A stretch of 64,000 bases of DNA, from assembly GCF_027270735.1 (NCBI RefSeq), contig NZ_JAPWIJ010000003.1, positions 124,001 through 188,000 of the forward strand. The letters run 5' to 3'. The translations under genes were made by a program, and so were the position numbers. This DNA comes from Rhodococcus ruber (GTDB taxonomy: Bacteria; Actinomycetota; Actinomycetes; Mycobacteriales; Mycobacteriaceae). This document shows, one piece after another, positions 37,457-47,382 of this stretch. Numbering within the stretch: the first letter of the stretch is position 1; the number at the start of each line of letters is the position of its first letter. A model generated the notes under the pieces. The model was given only the letters and a program-made list of their open reading frames with translations, was not told where the DNA came from and did not search any database.

Positions 37457-39511
37457 ATGTCCACCCCCACCGAAGATCAGCCGATCATCGCCGAGGATCT
37501 GATCCTCCTCGACGCAGATCTCGGCGAATCCAAAGCTGCCGTTATCGAACGCCTCGCAGGCGTTCTCGCCTCCGCGGGTCGCGCAACCGACACCGATGCT
37601 CTGCGCGACGCGGCACTTGCTCGCGAAGCACAGTCGGCAACCGGCTTGCCCGGCGGCATCGCCATCCCGCACTGCCGCTCCGAGGCGGTCACTTCGGCTT
37701 CGCTCGGATTCGCCCGACTGAATCCCAAGGTCGATTTCGGTGCGCCCGACGGCCCCGCAGACCTCGTCTTCCTCATCGCGGCACCGGCCGGTGCCGGTTC
37801 GGCGCACATGAAGCTGCTCTCCAGCCTGGCCCGAGCACTGGTGAAGCCGGAGTTCGTCACTTCACTGCGCAACGCGTCCTCGGCCGCCGAGATCGTCACG
37901 CTCGTCGACGGTGTCATCAACCCGGCTGCCAAGCCTGCTGCAGCCACTGCCGCCGCTGCTCCGGTCGACACCGCGAAGCACAGTGCACCCGAGGCAACCC
38001 CCGCGACGACAACCACCTCCGCGCCCAAGCACATCGTCGCGGTCACCGCCTGCCCCACCGGAATTGCGCACACCTACATGGCTGCCGACTCACTCGTCGC
38101 AGCGGGCGAGCGCGCCGGAGTCACCGTTCACGTCGAGACCCAGGGCTCGAGCGGCAGCACGCCGCTGGATCCTTCGATCATTGCCGGTGCCGAAGCAGTC
38201 ATCTTCGCCACCGACGTGGGCGTCAAGGGCCGCGAGCGTTTCGCCGGCAAGCCCGTGATCTCCTCGGGCGTCAAGCGCGCCATCAACGAACCCGACGTCA
38301 TGCTCACCGAAGCCCTGCGCGCTGCACTGAACCCGGACGCAGCTCGCGTCGGCGGTACCGCAGTGGCTGCCGGCTCGAACGACTCCGCAGGTGAACTCGG
38401 CTGGGGCACCCGGATCCGCCAGATCCTGCTGACCGGCGTCAGCTACATGATTCCGTTCGTCGCCGCCGGCGGTCTGCTGATCGCTCTCGGCTTCCTACTC
38501 GGCGGATACGAGATCTCCGGCGTGGCCGAAGACATCGTCGTCAACAACTCGATCACCGCACTTCCCGACGGCGGATTGACGACTTACCTCGGTGCCGTGC
38601 TCTTCCAGATCGGCGCACTCTCGTTCAGCTTCCTGGTCCCCGCGCTGGCCGGCTACATCTCCTACGCGATTGCCGACAGACCAGGTCTGGCTCCAGGCTT
38701 CACTGCAGGTGCCGTCGCCGTTCTGGTGGGCGCAGGCTTCATCGGCGGTCTCGTCGGTGGTCTGATCGCCGGCTTCGTCGCACTGTGGATCAGCAAGTGG
38801 AAGATCCCCGCGGTGCTGCGTGGCCTCATGCCGGTCGTCATCATTCCGCTGTTCGCCACCCTCATCGTCGGCGCGATCATGTTCCTGCTGCTCGGCAAGC
38901 CACTCGCCGCGATCACCAGTGGACTGACCGACTGGCTCAACGGACTCAGCGGCTCGTCGGTCATCATCCTCGGCATCATTCTCGGCCTGATGATGTGCTT
39001 CGACCTCGGCGGACCGGTCAACAAGGCTGCATACGCCTTCGCGACGGCGGGCCTGTCGGTCACCGACACCGCATCTCTGCGCATCATGGCTGCTGTCATG
39101 GCCGCAGGAATGGTGCCGCCGCTGGCCATGGCACTCGCTTCGACCGTTCGCTCGCGTCTGTTCACCGAGGCCGAGCGTGAGAACGGCAAGGCTGCCTGGT
39201 TCCTCGGCGCAGCATTCATCTCCGAGGGCGCAATTCCGTTCGCTGCGGCCGACCCGTTCCGCGTCATCCCCTCGATGATGGCCGGTGGCGCAGTCACCGG
39301 TGCCATGATCATGGCATTCAACGTCACCCTCAGCGCGCCCCACGGCGGAATCTTCGTGTTCTTCGCCATCGGGAACATCCTGTGGTTCATCGTGTCTCTG
39401 GCCGTCGGAACCATTGTCTCGGCGTTCCTGGTCGTCTCGGCCAAGCAATTCGTCAAGGGCAAGAACGCCCCGACCGAGGCCGAACTCGATCCGGCACTCG
39501 CCACCGTCTGA
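37457..39511 (+). CDS. fruA: PTS fructose permease, fused IIABC components
   Basis: A 684-residue fusion. Residues 1-145 are EIIA with the phospho-accepting histidine in GIAIPHCR. A Pro/Ala/Thr linker follows, then EIIB (about 190-290) with the phosphocysteine in VTACPTGIAHTYM. EIIC (about 320-670) has roughly nine membrane helices and contains GGPVNKAAYAF and EGAIPFAAADP. It imports fructose and releases fructose 1-phosphate inside. TAGGAG precedes the ATG. It lies between fruK and ptsH in one operon. Confidence 0.94.
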   Translation: MSTPTEDQPIIAEDLILLDADLGESKAAVIERLAGVLASAGRATDTDALRDAALAREAQSATGLPGGIAIPHCRSEAVTSASLGFARLNPKVDFGAPDGPADLVFLIAAPAGAGSAHMKLLSSLARALVKPEFVTSLRNASSAAEIVTLVDGVINPAAKPAAATAAAAPVDTAKHSAPEATPATTTTSAPKHIVAVTACPTGIAHTYMAADSLVAAGERAGVTVHVETQGSSGSTPLDPSIIAGAEAVIFATDVGVKGRERFAGKPVISSGVKRAINEPDVMLTEALRAALNPDAARVGGTAVAAGSNDSAGELGWGTRIRQILLTGVSYMIPFVAAGGLLIALGFLLGGYEISGVAEDIVVNNSITALPDGGLTTYLGAVLFQIGALSFSFLVPALAGYISYAIADRPGLAPGFTAGAVAVLVGAGFIGGLVGGLIAGFVALWISKWKIPAVLRGLMPVVIIPLFATLIVGAIMFLLLGKPLAAITSGLTDWLNGLSGSSVIILGIILGLMMCFDLGGPVNKAAYAFATAGLSVTDTASLRIMAAVMAAGMVPPLAMALASTVRSRLFTEAERENGKAAWFLGAAFISEGAIPFAAADPFRVIPSMMAGGAVTGAMIMAFNVTLSAPHGGIFVFFAIGNILWFIVSLAVGTIVSAFLVVSAKQFVKGKNAPTEAELDPALATV

Positions 39512-39554
39512 CACTCGCTACGATCGCAACGAACCCACTACGAAGGAGCAGCAC

Positions 39555-39812
39555 ATGCCCAGCACCACAGTCGCCGTCGGATCCTCGATCGGTCTGCACG
39601 CTCGTCCCGCAGCACTGATCGCCGACGCCGTCGCCGAAGCAGGCGTGGACGTCACCCTCGCAGTGGCCGACTCGGAGCCGGTGGACGCAGGTTCGGCCCT
39701 GATGATCATGACGCTCGGAGCCACCAAGGGCACCGAAGTCACCGTCACCAGTGACGACCAGGCAGCACTCGACAAGGTGGTCGCACTCGTCGAAGCAGAT
39801 TTGGACGCCTGA
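39555..39812 (+). CDS. ptsH: PTS phosphocarrier protein HPr
   Basis: An 85-residue HPr with the phosphorylated His15 in GLHARPAA. Ser47 in AGSALMIMTLG aligns with the regulatory serine of Gram-positive HPr. I see no HPr kinase gene here, so serine phosphorylation is not implied. It carries phosphate from enzyme I to FruA. GAAGGAG lies six bases before the ATG at 39555. It ends the fruR-fruK-fruA-ptsH operon. Confidence 0.94.
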   Translation: MPSTTVAVGSSIGLHARPAALIADAVAEAGVDVTLAVADSEPVDAGSALMIMTLGATKGTEVTVTSDDQAALDKVVALVEADLDA

Positions 39813-39839
39813 AGCCCAGCTTTCGATGAAGCGCAGCGT

Positions 39840-40928
39840 CTAACGAGTGCGCATCGATCGCCGGACGGTGAATCCCACCGCTCCGGCGATCAGCACCACA
39901 CCGGCAGCGACGGCCGCTCGGAATTCCCATTCCGAGTCCGTCGCTGTCGGCGTCTCCGAGGGCTGATCTGCGCTCGGTGTCGGCGATACCGACTCCGGCG
40001 CTGCGGGTTCGGGGGCAGAGAGCTCGAGGGACTGTGCATCCGGAAGTCGACGAATGGGTGGAAGGATCCCGTCGGTGGGACCGAAACCGGCCTCCGATGC
40101 CAGGAGCAGGCTTCCATCGTCCAGGAACGCCAGTGCCTCACCCTGCGGTTGATCGGGTAACGCCACCACCGCACGCGGCGCGTCCGGGTCGACCAACGCC
40201 GACGCGATGTCGCCGCCGGACGGACGAAACAGGTACGCATCGGTGTACGTGCGCACCGCGGCAACGGTGCCGTCGGCGCTCACCGCTCCCCCGGTGGCCA
40301 GAATCGATCCGACCACGAACGGCGGGCCGCCGACAGTACCGGTAGCGGAGAACGCCATGTCACCTACCTTGCGGAGGGCCGTCGGTCCCGGACTGCTGAG
40401 TTCGGTGACTGATTCATCTCCGGTCGGTACGTACACCCCGCTGACGCCCGAGACTTCCTTGGTGACGATCACCGGTCGACCGCCGGGTTCGATCAGCACC
40501 GTCTCGGCGTCGTGCGCGCCGTCGGGATACGTGAGCCGGTGCAGTTCACCGGCGCCCGTCTTCGGGTCCATTCGCGTCAATGCCACTGTGTCACGCCGCA
40601 TTTGGTTATCGCCGATGTCGGCCAACCACAGCGCACCGTCGTACGCGGTCAGGTCCTCGACGTCGTACGGGTCGACGGGCACGTCGACCCACCGTTCTAC
40701 AGCACAGGTCGTGTCGAGCACCGCGACCCGATCGTCGGCCCCACTGTCTCCGATCGCGTACAGGACACCGTCGATCGACGTCATCCCGGACAATTCCGCG
40801 AGACCGGGATCAGTTGGCAGACAGTATGTTTCCGCATCGATCGGTACGGCGAACGCCGTTCCGGAGAACGCGGTGGCGGTGGCGACCACAGACGCGGCAA
40901 CGCCACGCACCACCAGCCGTGGCCCCAT
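39840..40928 (-). CDS. Exported, C-terminally membrane-anchored propeller-like protein
   Basis: A 362-residue protein with a signal peptide (about 1-28, ending TAFAVP). A repetitive beta-rich domain runs to about residue 290, then a Pro/Ser/Thr/Glu spacer, and a C-terminal transmembrane helix (VAAGVVLIAGAVGFTV) followed by RRSMRTR. Repeating segments such as DGVLYAIGDSG, DGALWLADIGDN and DDGSLLLASEAG suggest a six- or seven-bladed propeller of the esterase-like/NHL type. It would sit on the outer face of the membrane. I do not recognise a function. It is convergent with ptsH and lies just downstream of hflX. Confidence 0.7.
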   Translation of the reverse strand: MGPRLVVRGVAASVVATATAFSGTAFAVPIDAETYCLPTDPGLAELSGMTSIDGVLYAIGDSGADDRVAVLDTTCAVERWVDVPVDPYDVEDLTAYDGALWLADIGDNQMRRDTVALTRMDPKTGAGELHRLTYPDGAHDAETVLIEPGGRPVIVTKEVSGVSGVYVPTGDESVTELSSPGPTALRKVGDMAFSATGTVGGPPFVVGSILATGGAVSADGTVAAVRTYTDAYLFRPSGGDIASALVDPDAPRAVVALPDQPQGEALAFLDDGSLLLASEAGFGPTDGILPPIRRLPDAQSLELSAPEPAAPESVSPTPSADQPSETPTATDSEWEFRAAVAAGVVLIAGAVGFTVRRSMRTR

Positions 40929-40933
40929 CGACG

Positions 40934-42475
40934 TCAGGCGCTGGGGACGATAGCCGTGAACTCGACGAGCGCAGCTGCCAGCGACTGCGGCACCCGAGCT
41001 TCGACGCGAGTGCCGTCCTCCTCGTGCGTGGACTGCACGATTCGACCATCGGTGTGGATCCTCGCGACCAGATCACCGCGGGTGTACGGCACGAGGACGT
41101 CCACCAGCACGTCGGGCTCGGACAGGATGTCGCCGAGGTGATCGCGCAATGCGTCGATGCCCTCACCGGTCTTCGCCGAAACGAACCGTGCGCCGTCGAG
41201 CAGCCCCCGCAACTGCGTGAGCTGCACCGGGTCGGCAGCGTCGATCTTGTTGACCACCAACAATTCCGGCGGCATCTTCGCATCCTGCTCGCGAACCACG
41301 TCGGTGATCACTTCACGGACGGCCTTGATCTGATCGAGCGGGAGCGGATCGGAGCCGTCGACGACGTGCAGCAGTAGATCGGCGTCGGTGACCTCCTCGA
41401 GCGTCGAGCGGAAAGCCTCGACCAACTGAGTCGGGAGATGCCGAACGAAGCCGACGGTATCGGTCAGCACGATCGCCCGGCCGTCCTCGAGCGTCGACTT
41501 ACGCGTCGTGGGATCGAGGGTGGCGAACAGCGCATTCTGAACCAGCACACCAGAACCGGTCAACGCGTTCAGCAGACTCGACTTTCCCGCGTTGGTGTAA
41601 CCGACGATCGCGATGGACGGCACCGTGCCGCTCAGTCGCTGTTCCCGTTTGGTGTCTCGGGCCTGTTTCATTCCCTTGATCTCGCGGCGCAGCTTGGCCA
41701 TCCGCTCACGGATGCGTCGGCGGTCGGTTTCGATCTTCGTTTCACCCGGTCCACGCAGACCGACGCCGCCGTTGCTGCCCGCGCGTCCACCGGCCTGACG
41801 CGACATCGACTCGCCCCAGCCGCGAAGCCTGGGCAACATGTACTCCATCTGAGCGAAAGCGACCTGCGCCTTGCCCTCTCGCGACGTCGCATGCTGCGCG
41901 AAGATGTCGAGGATCAGCGCGGTGCGGTCGATGACCTTGACCTTGACGACCTTCTCCAGCGCGTTGAGCTGGGCGGGGGTCAGTTCGCCGTCGCAGATCA
42001 CCGTGTCGGCTCCGGTCGCGAGCACGATGTCGCGGACCTCTTTTGCCTTACCGGAACCGATGTAGGTCGCAGCATCGGGCTTGTCGCGCCGTTGCATCAA
42101 CGCTTCGAGAACCTCCGAGCCTGCCGTCTCGGCCAGCGCCGCCAGTTCGGTCATGCTGGACTCCGCCTGCGCAGCCGTACCTGTGGTCCACACTCCGACC
42201 AGCACGACGCGTTCGAGGCGCAGCTGTCGGTACTCGACCTCGGTGACGTCGGTGAGCTCGGTGGACAGTCCGGCGACTCGTCGTAGCGCGGTGCGTTCTT
42301 CGAGCTGCATGTCACCCGAGGACGGGGAGTCCTCGTCGTTGAGTGGAGATCGGGCCAGCCGCCTCGACCACGCGTCGGACTCCTCGCGGGTCCATGCAGA
42401 TGCAGTGTCGGGTGAACCGTCGGCATTCTGGTCGACCGGTTCGCCCGCAGATGATGTTTCATGTGAGTTCGTCAT
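40934..42475 (-). CDS. hflX: Ribosome-associated GTPase HflX
   Basis: A 513-residue TRAFAC GTPase. An actinobacterial N-terminal extension of about 80 residues precedes the HflX domain (GTGAAQ, YIGSGKAKEV). The G domain follows, with G1 GYTNAGKSSLLN, G3 DTVGFVRHLP, G4 NKID and a late G5 SAKTGEGID. HflX splits stalled or idle 70S ribosomes and assists after heat or antibiotic stress. From memory it matches Rv2725c. It follows dapF on the same strand with a 78-base gap. Confidence 0.93.
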   Translation of the reverse strand: MTNSHETSSAGEPVDQNADGSPDTASAWTREESDAWSRRLARSPLNDEDSPSSGDMQLEERTALRRVAGLSTELTDVTEVEYRQLRLERVVLVGVWTTGTAAQAESSMTELAALAETAGSEVLEALMQRRDKPDAATYIGSGKAKEVRDIVLATGADTVICDGELTPAQLNALEKVVKVKVIDRTALILDIFAQHATSREGKAQVAFAQMEYMLPRLRGWGESMSRQAGGRAGSNGGVGLRGPGETKIETDRRRIRERMAKLRREIKGMKQARDTKREQRLSGTVPSIAIVGYTNAGKSSLLNALTGSGVLVQNALFATLDPTTRKSTLEDGRAIVLTDTVGFVRHLPTQLVEAFRSTLEEVTDADLLLHVVDGSDPLPLDQIKAVREVITDVVREQDAKMPPELLVVNKIDAADPVQLTQLRGLLDGARFVSAKTGEGIDALRDHLGDILSEPDVLVDVLVPYTRGDLVARIHTDGRIVQSTHEEDGTRVEARVPQSLAAALVEFTAIVPSA

Positions 42476-42553
42476 ACATCACCCATGATCCACGAAAATC
42501 CCAGCGCATGCACGCGGGTTTCGGCTCCGCCCGCGCAGAGGCCCGAGCAGTCG

Positions 42554-43423
42554 TCAATTCTGGGCCGCGAACCATCGGTCGTCGATCTCGCCGCGGGCGA
42601 GCAGGACCGAGGGCCCACGGAGGGTGGCACCGACATGATCGATGTTCACGCGAACCCGCCCACCGAGTACACCGACGCTCACCTCACCGGTCTCGAGGCC
42701 CTCGTACGACAGTGCGGCTGCGGCTGCGGCCACCGTGCCGGTGCCACAGGACCGCGTCTCGCCGACGCCACGCTCGAACACCCGCATCTCGACGCCGCCG
42801 TCGTCCAGCCTGGTCAGCAGCTCCACGTTCGCACCGCGGGGAAAGAACTCGGCGTCCAGGGTCGGCGGTACGGACAAGTCGAGCGCGCCGAGCGCCGCAC
42901 GGGTCAGCGTGCCGTCGACGCAGGCCAGATGCGGGTTGCCGACGTCTATCCCGACGCCCTCGTACGCGCCACCCGCAATGGTCACCGAGCTCGAGCCCAT
43001 CAGCGTGACATCACCCATCGCGACGGTGACATCGGCATCGGTGTCGTCGAACGAGTGCACCGTCACCGCGCGCGCACCGGCCCGCGAACCCACCACGAAC
43101 TGATCGCGATGTTCGAGGTCGTGCACGCGCAGGTAGTGGGCGAACACGCGAACGCCGTTGCCGCACATCTCGGCTATCGTGCCGTCGCCGTTGCGATAGT
43201 CCATGAACCAGTCGTCCGGCTCGACACCCGTCGGAAGTCGATCGAGCACGCCTGCATCTCGGAGCACACCGGCCCGGGCGACGCGCAGAATGCCGTCGGC
43301 ACCGATGCCCTGGCGCCGATCGCACAACACCGCGACTGCCGACCTGGTGAGTTCGAGCTCGGCTGACGGATCCGGCAGTACGACGAAGTCGTTCTGCGTT
43401 CCGTGGCCTTTGGCGAATTCCAT
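42554..43423 (-). CDS. dapF: Diaminopimelate epimerase
   Basis: A 289-residue DapF with both active-site cysteines: Cys87 in [14 protein letters not shown] and Cys226 in [12 protein letters not shown]. It converts LL- to meso-diaminopimelate, needed for lysine and for peptidoglycan of this group. The N-terminal [12 protein letters not shown] motif starts at residue 5, supporting the ATG at 43423. It is ten bases downstream of miaA and likely cotranscribed with it. Confidence 0.95.
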   Translation of the reverse strand: MEFAKGHGTQNDFVVLPDPSAELELTRSAVAVLCDRRQGIGADGILRVARAGVLRDAGVLDRLPTGVEPDDWFMDYRNGDGTIAEMCGNGVRVFAHYLRVHDLEHRDQFVVGSRAGARAVTVHSFDDTDADVTVAMGDVTLMGSSSVTIAGGAYEGVGIDVGNPHLACVDGTLTRAALGALDLSVPPTLDAEFFPRGANVELLTRLDDGGVEMRVFERGVGETRSCGTGTVAAAAAALSYEGLETGEVSVGVLGGRVRVNIDHVGATLRGPSVLLARGEIDDRWFAAQN

Positions 43424-43433
43424 GGTCTCGAGT

Positions 43434-44369
43434 CTACGGGGGGTCGATGATTCCCAGGGCGTCCGAGGTCAAGGTGGGCGACGCACCGTCGAGCCAGCGC
43501 ACCCGGTCGTCTCGGCGGAACCAGGAACGCTGCCGTCGCACGTAACGCCTGGTGCCGATGAACGTGCGCTCGCGGGCATGCTCGATGTCGTACGCCCCCG
43601 CCAGTACGTCGAGAGCCTGCGCGTACCCGATCGCCCGCGACGCCGTGACCCCTTCTCGCAATCCGAGCCCGAGCAGGCCTTCCACCTCGTCGAGCAGTCC
43701 GGTGTCGAACATCAGCCGGGTTCGGGTATCGATTCGCTCGTCCAGTTCAGCAGTGTCGCGATCGATTCCCAATATGATTGTGCCCCAACGTGGTTCACCG
43801 ATCTTCGGGGCCGATGCCGCGAACGGTCGCCCGGTCAGCTCCACTACTTCCAGCGCGCGGACCATGCGACGACCGTCGGTGGGCAGAATCGACGAGGCGG
43901 CCTCGGGATCGGCCGCCGTCAACGCGCGATGAATCTCGTCGACCCCGTCGCGCTCGAGCACGTCTTCCCACTTCGCGCGGACGACCGGATCCGTGGCCGG
44001 GAAGGCCCACTCGTCGAGCAGTGACTGCACGTACATCATCGATCCGCCGACGATGATCGGTCGCCGACCTCTGGATCGGATGTCCTCGACATCCGAGACG
44101 GCAGCACCCTGGTAGCGCGCAACGGTCGCGAAATCTGTGACCTCGAGCACATCCAACTGGTGGTGCGGTATGCCGCGACGGTCCGACAACGGCAGCTTCG
44201 CGGTCCCGATCTCCATCCCCCGGTACTGCTGCATCGCGTCGATGTTGACGATCTCGCCGCCGAGCGTCTCGGCCAGATCGAGAGCCAGATCGGACTTGCC
44301 CGTGGCCGTCGGCCCGATCACTGCGATCGGGGTCGTGGCCGGATCGTACGAGTCGTGTTCGTCAGGCAC
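43434..44369 (-). CDS. miaA: tRNA dimethylallyltransferase
   Basis: A 311-residue MiaA. The P-loop [16 protein letters not shown] lies near the N-terminus, followed by the conserved [15 protein letters not shown] segment. The C-terminal part carries [14 protein letters not shown]. It adds an isopentenyl group to A37 of tRNAs reading U-starting codons, the substrate for MiaB encoded 3 kb away. The GTG at 44369 overlaps the preceding gene by eight bases; GTG 44399 would add ten residues and is also possible. Confidence 0.93.
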   Translation of the reverse strand: MPDEHDSYDPATTPIAVIGPTATGKSDLALDLAETLGGEIVNIDAMQQYRGMEIGTAKLPLSDRRGIPHHQLDVLEVTDFATVARYQGAAVSDVEDIRSRGRRPIIVGGSMMYVQSLLDEWAFPATDPVVRAKWEDVLERDGVDEIHRALTAADPEAASSILPTDGRRMVRALEVVELTGRPFAASAPKIGEPRWGTIILGIDRDTAELDERIDTRTRLMFDTGLLDEVEGLLGLGLREGVTASRAIGYAQALDVLAGAYDIEHARERTFIGTRRYVRRQRSWFRRDDRVRWLDGASPTLTSDALGIIDPP

Positions 44370-45093
44370 AGGACCACGTTCCGACGTAGTACCCGACACC
44401 GAAGGGAGCCAGGCGATACAGCTCGGTAGCCGTGACGGTGTCCGAGCCGACTGCGGCCGCCAGTACCTGCCATGCCGCCCGTCCGGTTACGCCGACCGCC
44501 GCGCACAGTTCCACATCGAGGTTCGCCAGCACATCGACGTCGGCCGCGGCGAGGGCATCGTCGATCCTCTGCTGAATCGCGTCGGCCCGCTCGTCGAACG
44601 AGCCCGGCGCCTTCGCAGTCAGCGTGTTCGCGCCGTCTGCCAGCACCAGAATGCCCCAGCTCTCGGAGGACGCGTCGAGTTCGCGCCGCAGCTCCGCGCC
44701 GAATATCGCGCACCACTGGGCGCTCGCGTCGGCGGGGACCGTCCGGACCTCGACCGCAGAGTCGGGCTCGGTCGTTCCGCGCAACCAACCGGCGATCAGG
44801 ACGGACAACGGCAGTTCCGGGTCCGGCGGAGTCGGCGACGGCCGATCGGACAGTTGCACCACGACGTCGACGCCGAAGCCGCGAAACGTACCGATTGCGG
44901 TCGCGTCGTACGTTCCTTCGGTGTGATCTACACCGATCGCCATCCACCGGTCGACTGTCGACGTCAGCTGCGTCACCGCGGCGACCGCGGCGGCACGAAG
45001 ATCGGCTGTCTCGGCAGCACTGCAGCCCGTCAGTTCGGGGACGAGCAACGGTGGGGAGGGCACCAGGGCCGCGGCACGAAACACGAACACCAC
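44362..45093 (-). CDS. Class III extradiol dioxygenase subunit-B-like protein
   Basis: A 243-residue protein resembling the LigB/class III extradiol ring-cleavage dioxygenase fold, matching Rv2728c next to miaA. The start [15 protein letters not shown] is typical (HAALVPHPPxL in relatives). Later segments include [24 protein letters not shown]. The family's histidine in the first motif is replaced by another residue here and no clear iron site remains, so catalytic activity is doubtful. Start is uncertain among clustered GTG codons at 45093, 45090 and 45084. Its stop overlaps the miaA start. Confidence 0.75.
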   Translation of the reverse strand: MVFVFRAAALVPSPPLLVPELTGCSAAETADLRAAAVAAVTQLTSTVDRWMAIGVDHTEGTYDATAIGTFRGFGVDVVVQLSDRPSPTPPDPELPLSVLIAGWLRGTTEPDSAVEVRTVPADASAQWCAIFGAELRRELDASSESWGILVLADGANTLTAKAPGSFDERADAIQQRIDDALAAADVDVLANLDVELCAAVGVTGRAAWQVLAAAVGSDTVTATELYRLAPFGVGYYVGTWSCA

Positions 45094-45236
45094 GCTAGTC
45101 GGTGGCGCGACTTGGCCCGACGAGTCCACCTCGAGTCGTCTGAGCTGTTTCAATGGTCCGATCGGTCGTCACCTAGTTCAATGGTGTCCAGATCGCGAGT
45201 GAAGGCAGCCGTGACGCGCGGCAGAGATGAGGAACA

Positions 45237-46754
45237 ATGACCGACCCGAACGCCGGCACGCCCACCGAGGCCACATCCTCGGATGTACCTGCCCCGACCC
45301 CCGGTGCCGCCCAGCCCGGCACCTCGACCCCCGGCGGATCCGAGCCAGGCCGTGTGACCGAGCAAGCCAGTGCACCGAAGCCAGGCAGCGGCCCGAAGCC
45401 AGGCGGGGGGCCGAAGCCCGGTGGTGGACCCAAGCCCGGCGGCCCAGGTGCTGGTACCCCTCGTCCCGGCGGTTCGGCCGGAGCCAAACCCCACCCGGCG
45501 TCCTCGCACGTCGCCACCGTGGTTCCGACGGTTGCCCCGGCAAGCGATCCCAGCAAATTCGGCAGAGTCGACGACGACGGCACCGCGTGGGTGACCACCG
45601 CAGACGGTGAGCGGCAGATCGGGTCCTGGCAGGCCGGCGATGCAGCCGAGGGTCTCGCGCATTTCGGTCGGCGCTACGACGACCTGGCCACGGAGGTCGG
45701 TCTGCTCGAAGCTCGATTGACCTCGGGCACCGGCGACGCCAAGAAGACCAAGGCCGCCGCCTCCTCGTTGTTGCAGAGTCTGCCGACCGCGGCGGTCATC
45801 GGAGATCTCGACCTGCTCGCCCGACGACTCGACGCCGTCGTCGAGCACTCCGACGCCGCAGCGGCCGTAGCCAAGCACGAGAAAGAACTCGAACGAGCCG
45901 AACACACTGCTCGCAAGGAGGCTCTTGCAACCGAGGCCGAGCAGATCGGCGGCGAATCGACGCAATGGAAGCAAGCCGGAGATCGGCTACGCGAAATCCT
46001 CGACGAGTGGAAGACGATTCGCGGGGTCGACCGCAAGATCGACGACGCTCTGTGGAAGCGCTACTCCAAGGCCCGGGAGAACTTCAACCGCCGCCGCGGC
46101 GCGCACTTCGCCGATCTCGATCGCGAGCGAGGGGCAGCGAAAGTCCGTAAGGAAGAGTTGGTCGAGCGCGCCAAGGCTTTGTCCTCGTCCACGGACTGGG
46201 GTCCCACGGCCGCCGCGTTCCGCGATCTCCTGGTGGAGTGGAAGGCGTCCGGGCGGGCTCCACGCGACGCCGACGACGCCCTGTGGAAGAACTTCAAGGC
46301 TGCCCAGGACGTTTTCTTCGCGGCCCGAAATGCCGCGGCCTCCGAGCGGGACGCCGAGTTCGAGTCCAACGCCGAGGCCAAGGAAGCTCTGTTGGCCAGA
46401 ACCCACATCGATCCGAGCAAGGATCTCGACGCCGCCCGCTCGGCCCTTCGCGATCTGCAGGACAAGTGGGATGCGATCGGCAAGGTTCCGCGCGAAAAGA
46501 TGCAGGAGCTCGAGGGCAAACTACGCGCGATCGAGAAGTCCGTGCACGACGCGGTGGAGTCGCAGTGGCGTCGTTCCGACCCCGAGGCCGTCGCCCGCGC
46601 TGCTCAGTTCCGCGAACGGGTAGCTCAGTTCGAGGATCAGGCGGCGAAGGCGACGGCGGCAGGAAAGACGAAGGACGCCGAGCGTGCGCTGGCTCAGGCT
46701 CAGCAGTGGCGTGAGTGGGCCGACGCGGCCGAGAGTGCCGTAGACGAGCTGTGA
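45237..46754 (+). CDS. DUF349 domain protein with Gly/Pro-rich N-terminus
   Basis: A 505-residue protein. Residues 1-105 are disordered, rich in Pro, Gly, Ala and Thr, with three consecutive KPGGGP-type repeats around residues 48-65. The rest is charged, helical and contains four to five repeats of the DUF349 unit, recognised by W-x-x-A/I and R...W motifs such as [23 protein letters not shown]349 proteins are coiled-coil proteins of uncertain role, sometimes linked to ribosome function or DNA repair. From memory it equals Rv2731. It is divergent from the extradiol-like gene. Confidence 0.88.
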   Translation: MTDPNAGTPTEATSSDVPAPTPGAAQPGTSTPGGSEPGRVTEQASAPKPGSGPKPGGGPKPGGGPKPGGPGAGTPRPGGSAGAKPHPASSHVATVVPTVAPASDPSKFGRVDDDGTAWVTTADGERQIGSWQAGDAAEGLAHFGRRYDDLATEVGLLEARLTSGTGDAKKTKAAASSLLQSLPTAAVIGDLDLLARRLDAVVEHSDAAAAVAKHEKELERAEHTARKEALATEAEQIGGESTQWKQAGDRLREILDEWKTIRGVDRKIDDALWKRYSKARENFNRRRGAHFADLDRERGAAKVRKEELVERAKALSSSTDWGPTAAAFRDLLVEWKASGRAPRDADDALWKNFKAAQDVFFAARNAAASERDAEFESNAEAKEALLARTHIDPSKDLDAARSALRDLQDKWDAIGKVPREKMQELEGKLRAIEKSVHDAVESQWRRSDPEAVARAAQFRERVAQFEDQAAKATAAGKTKDAERALAQAQQWREWADAAESAVDEL

Positions 46755-46794
46755 TTCGCCAGCGGCACTCCTGACTGGGGACGGTCGATCGGAC

Positions 46795-47382
46795 CTACGG
46801 GGCCGAGTGGCCGTCCCACAGTCGCAGCTTCTGTTCGCCCGACGCGGCCGCGATGCGGCGCTGTTCCTGAGCGGCGAGTTGCGAGTTCGTCTTGTTCCAC
46901 ACTGCTTTGAGCCAGTGAAATGTCAACGCCATCACGGCGATCCACGCGCTGATCAGACCGATCCCCGGTCCGGCGCCCTGCAGGTTGTCCGGCACGGTCT
47001 GCCTCGACCAGATCGAGAGCATCCCGAACACCGACGACACCGCGCAGCCCGCAAGCGCGGCCCAGGCCAACGCCCACATTCGGGTGACGAGCGCCAGTAC
47101 GGACATGACCACACCGAACGTCAGCACCAGCACGACGAAGATGCGCGACGGCAATGCAATCGATTCGGCGACTGCCGCATCGCTACCCGAGAGCACATCG
47201 AATCCGCTGGCGGATCCGGTGTGCGGCAACGCGAATGTGACCAGTAGGACCAGCACCAGCCCGGCCACGACCATGGCCCGCGCGCCGGGGTCCAACTCGG
47301 TCATCACCGCTCTCTCGGTTCGTCCGAGTTCCTCTGCGGATCGCGAAGGTACGACGCGGTCGGGTCCGTCTGTCTCGGTCAT
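46795..47382 (-). CDS. Conserved four-helix membrane protein coupled to miaB
   Basis: A 195-residue protein with four hydrophobic segments after a polar N-terminus (about 1-35), and a polar, helical C-terminal tail. The ATG at 47382 overlaps the miaB stop as ATGA, which supports this start over one three codons earlier and indicates translational coupling. It corresponds in position to Rv2732c. Function unknown; the constant pairing with miaB in the order is notable but its meaning is unclear. Confidence 0.82.
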   Translation of the reverse strand: MTETDGPDRVVPSRSAEELGRTERAVMTELDPGARAMVVAGLVLVLLVTFALPHTGSASGFDVLSGSDAAVAESIALPSRIFVVLVLTFGVVMSVLALVTRMWALAWAALAGCAVSSVFGMLSIWSRQTVPDNLQGAGPGIGLISAWIAVMALTFHWLKAVWNKTNSQLAAQEQRRIAAASGEQKLRLWDGHSAP

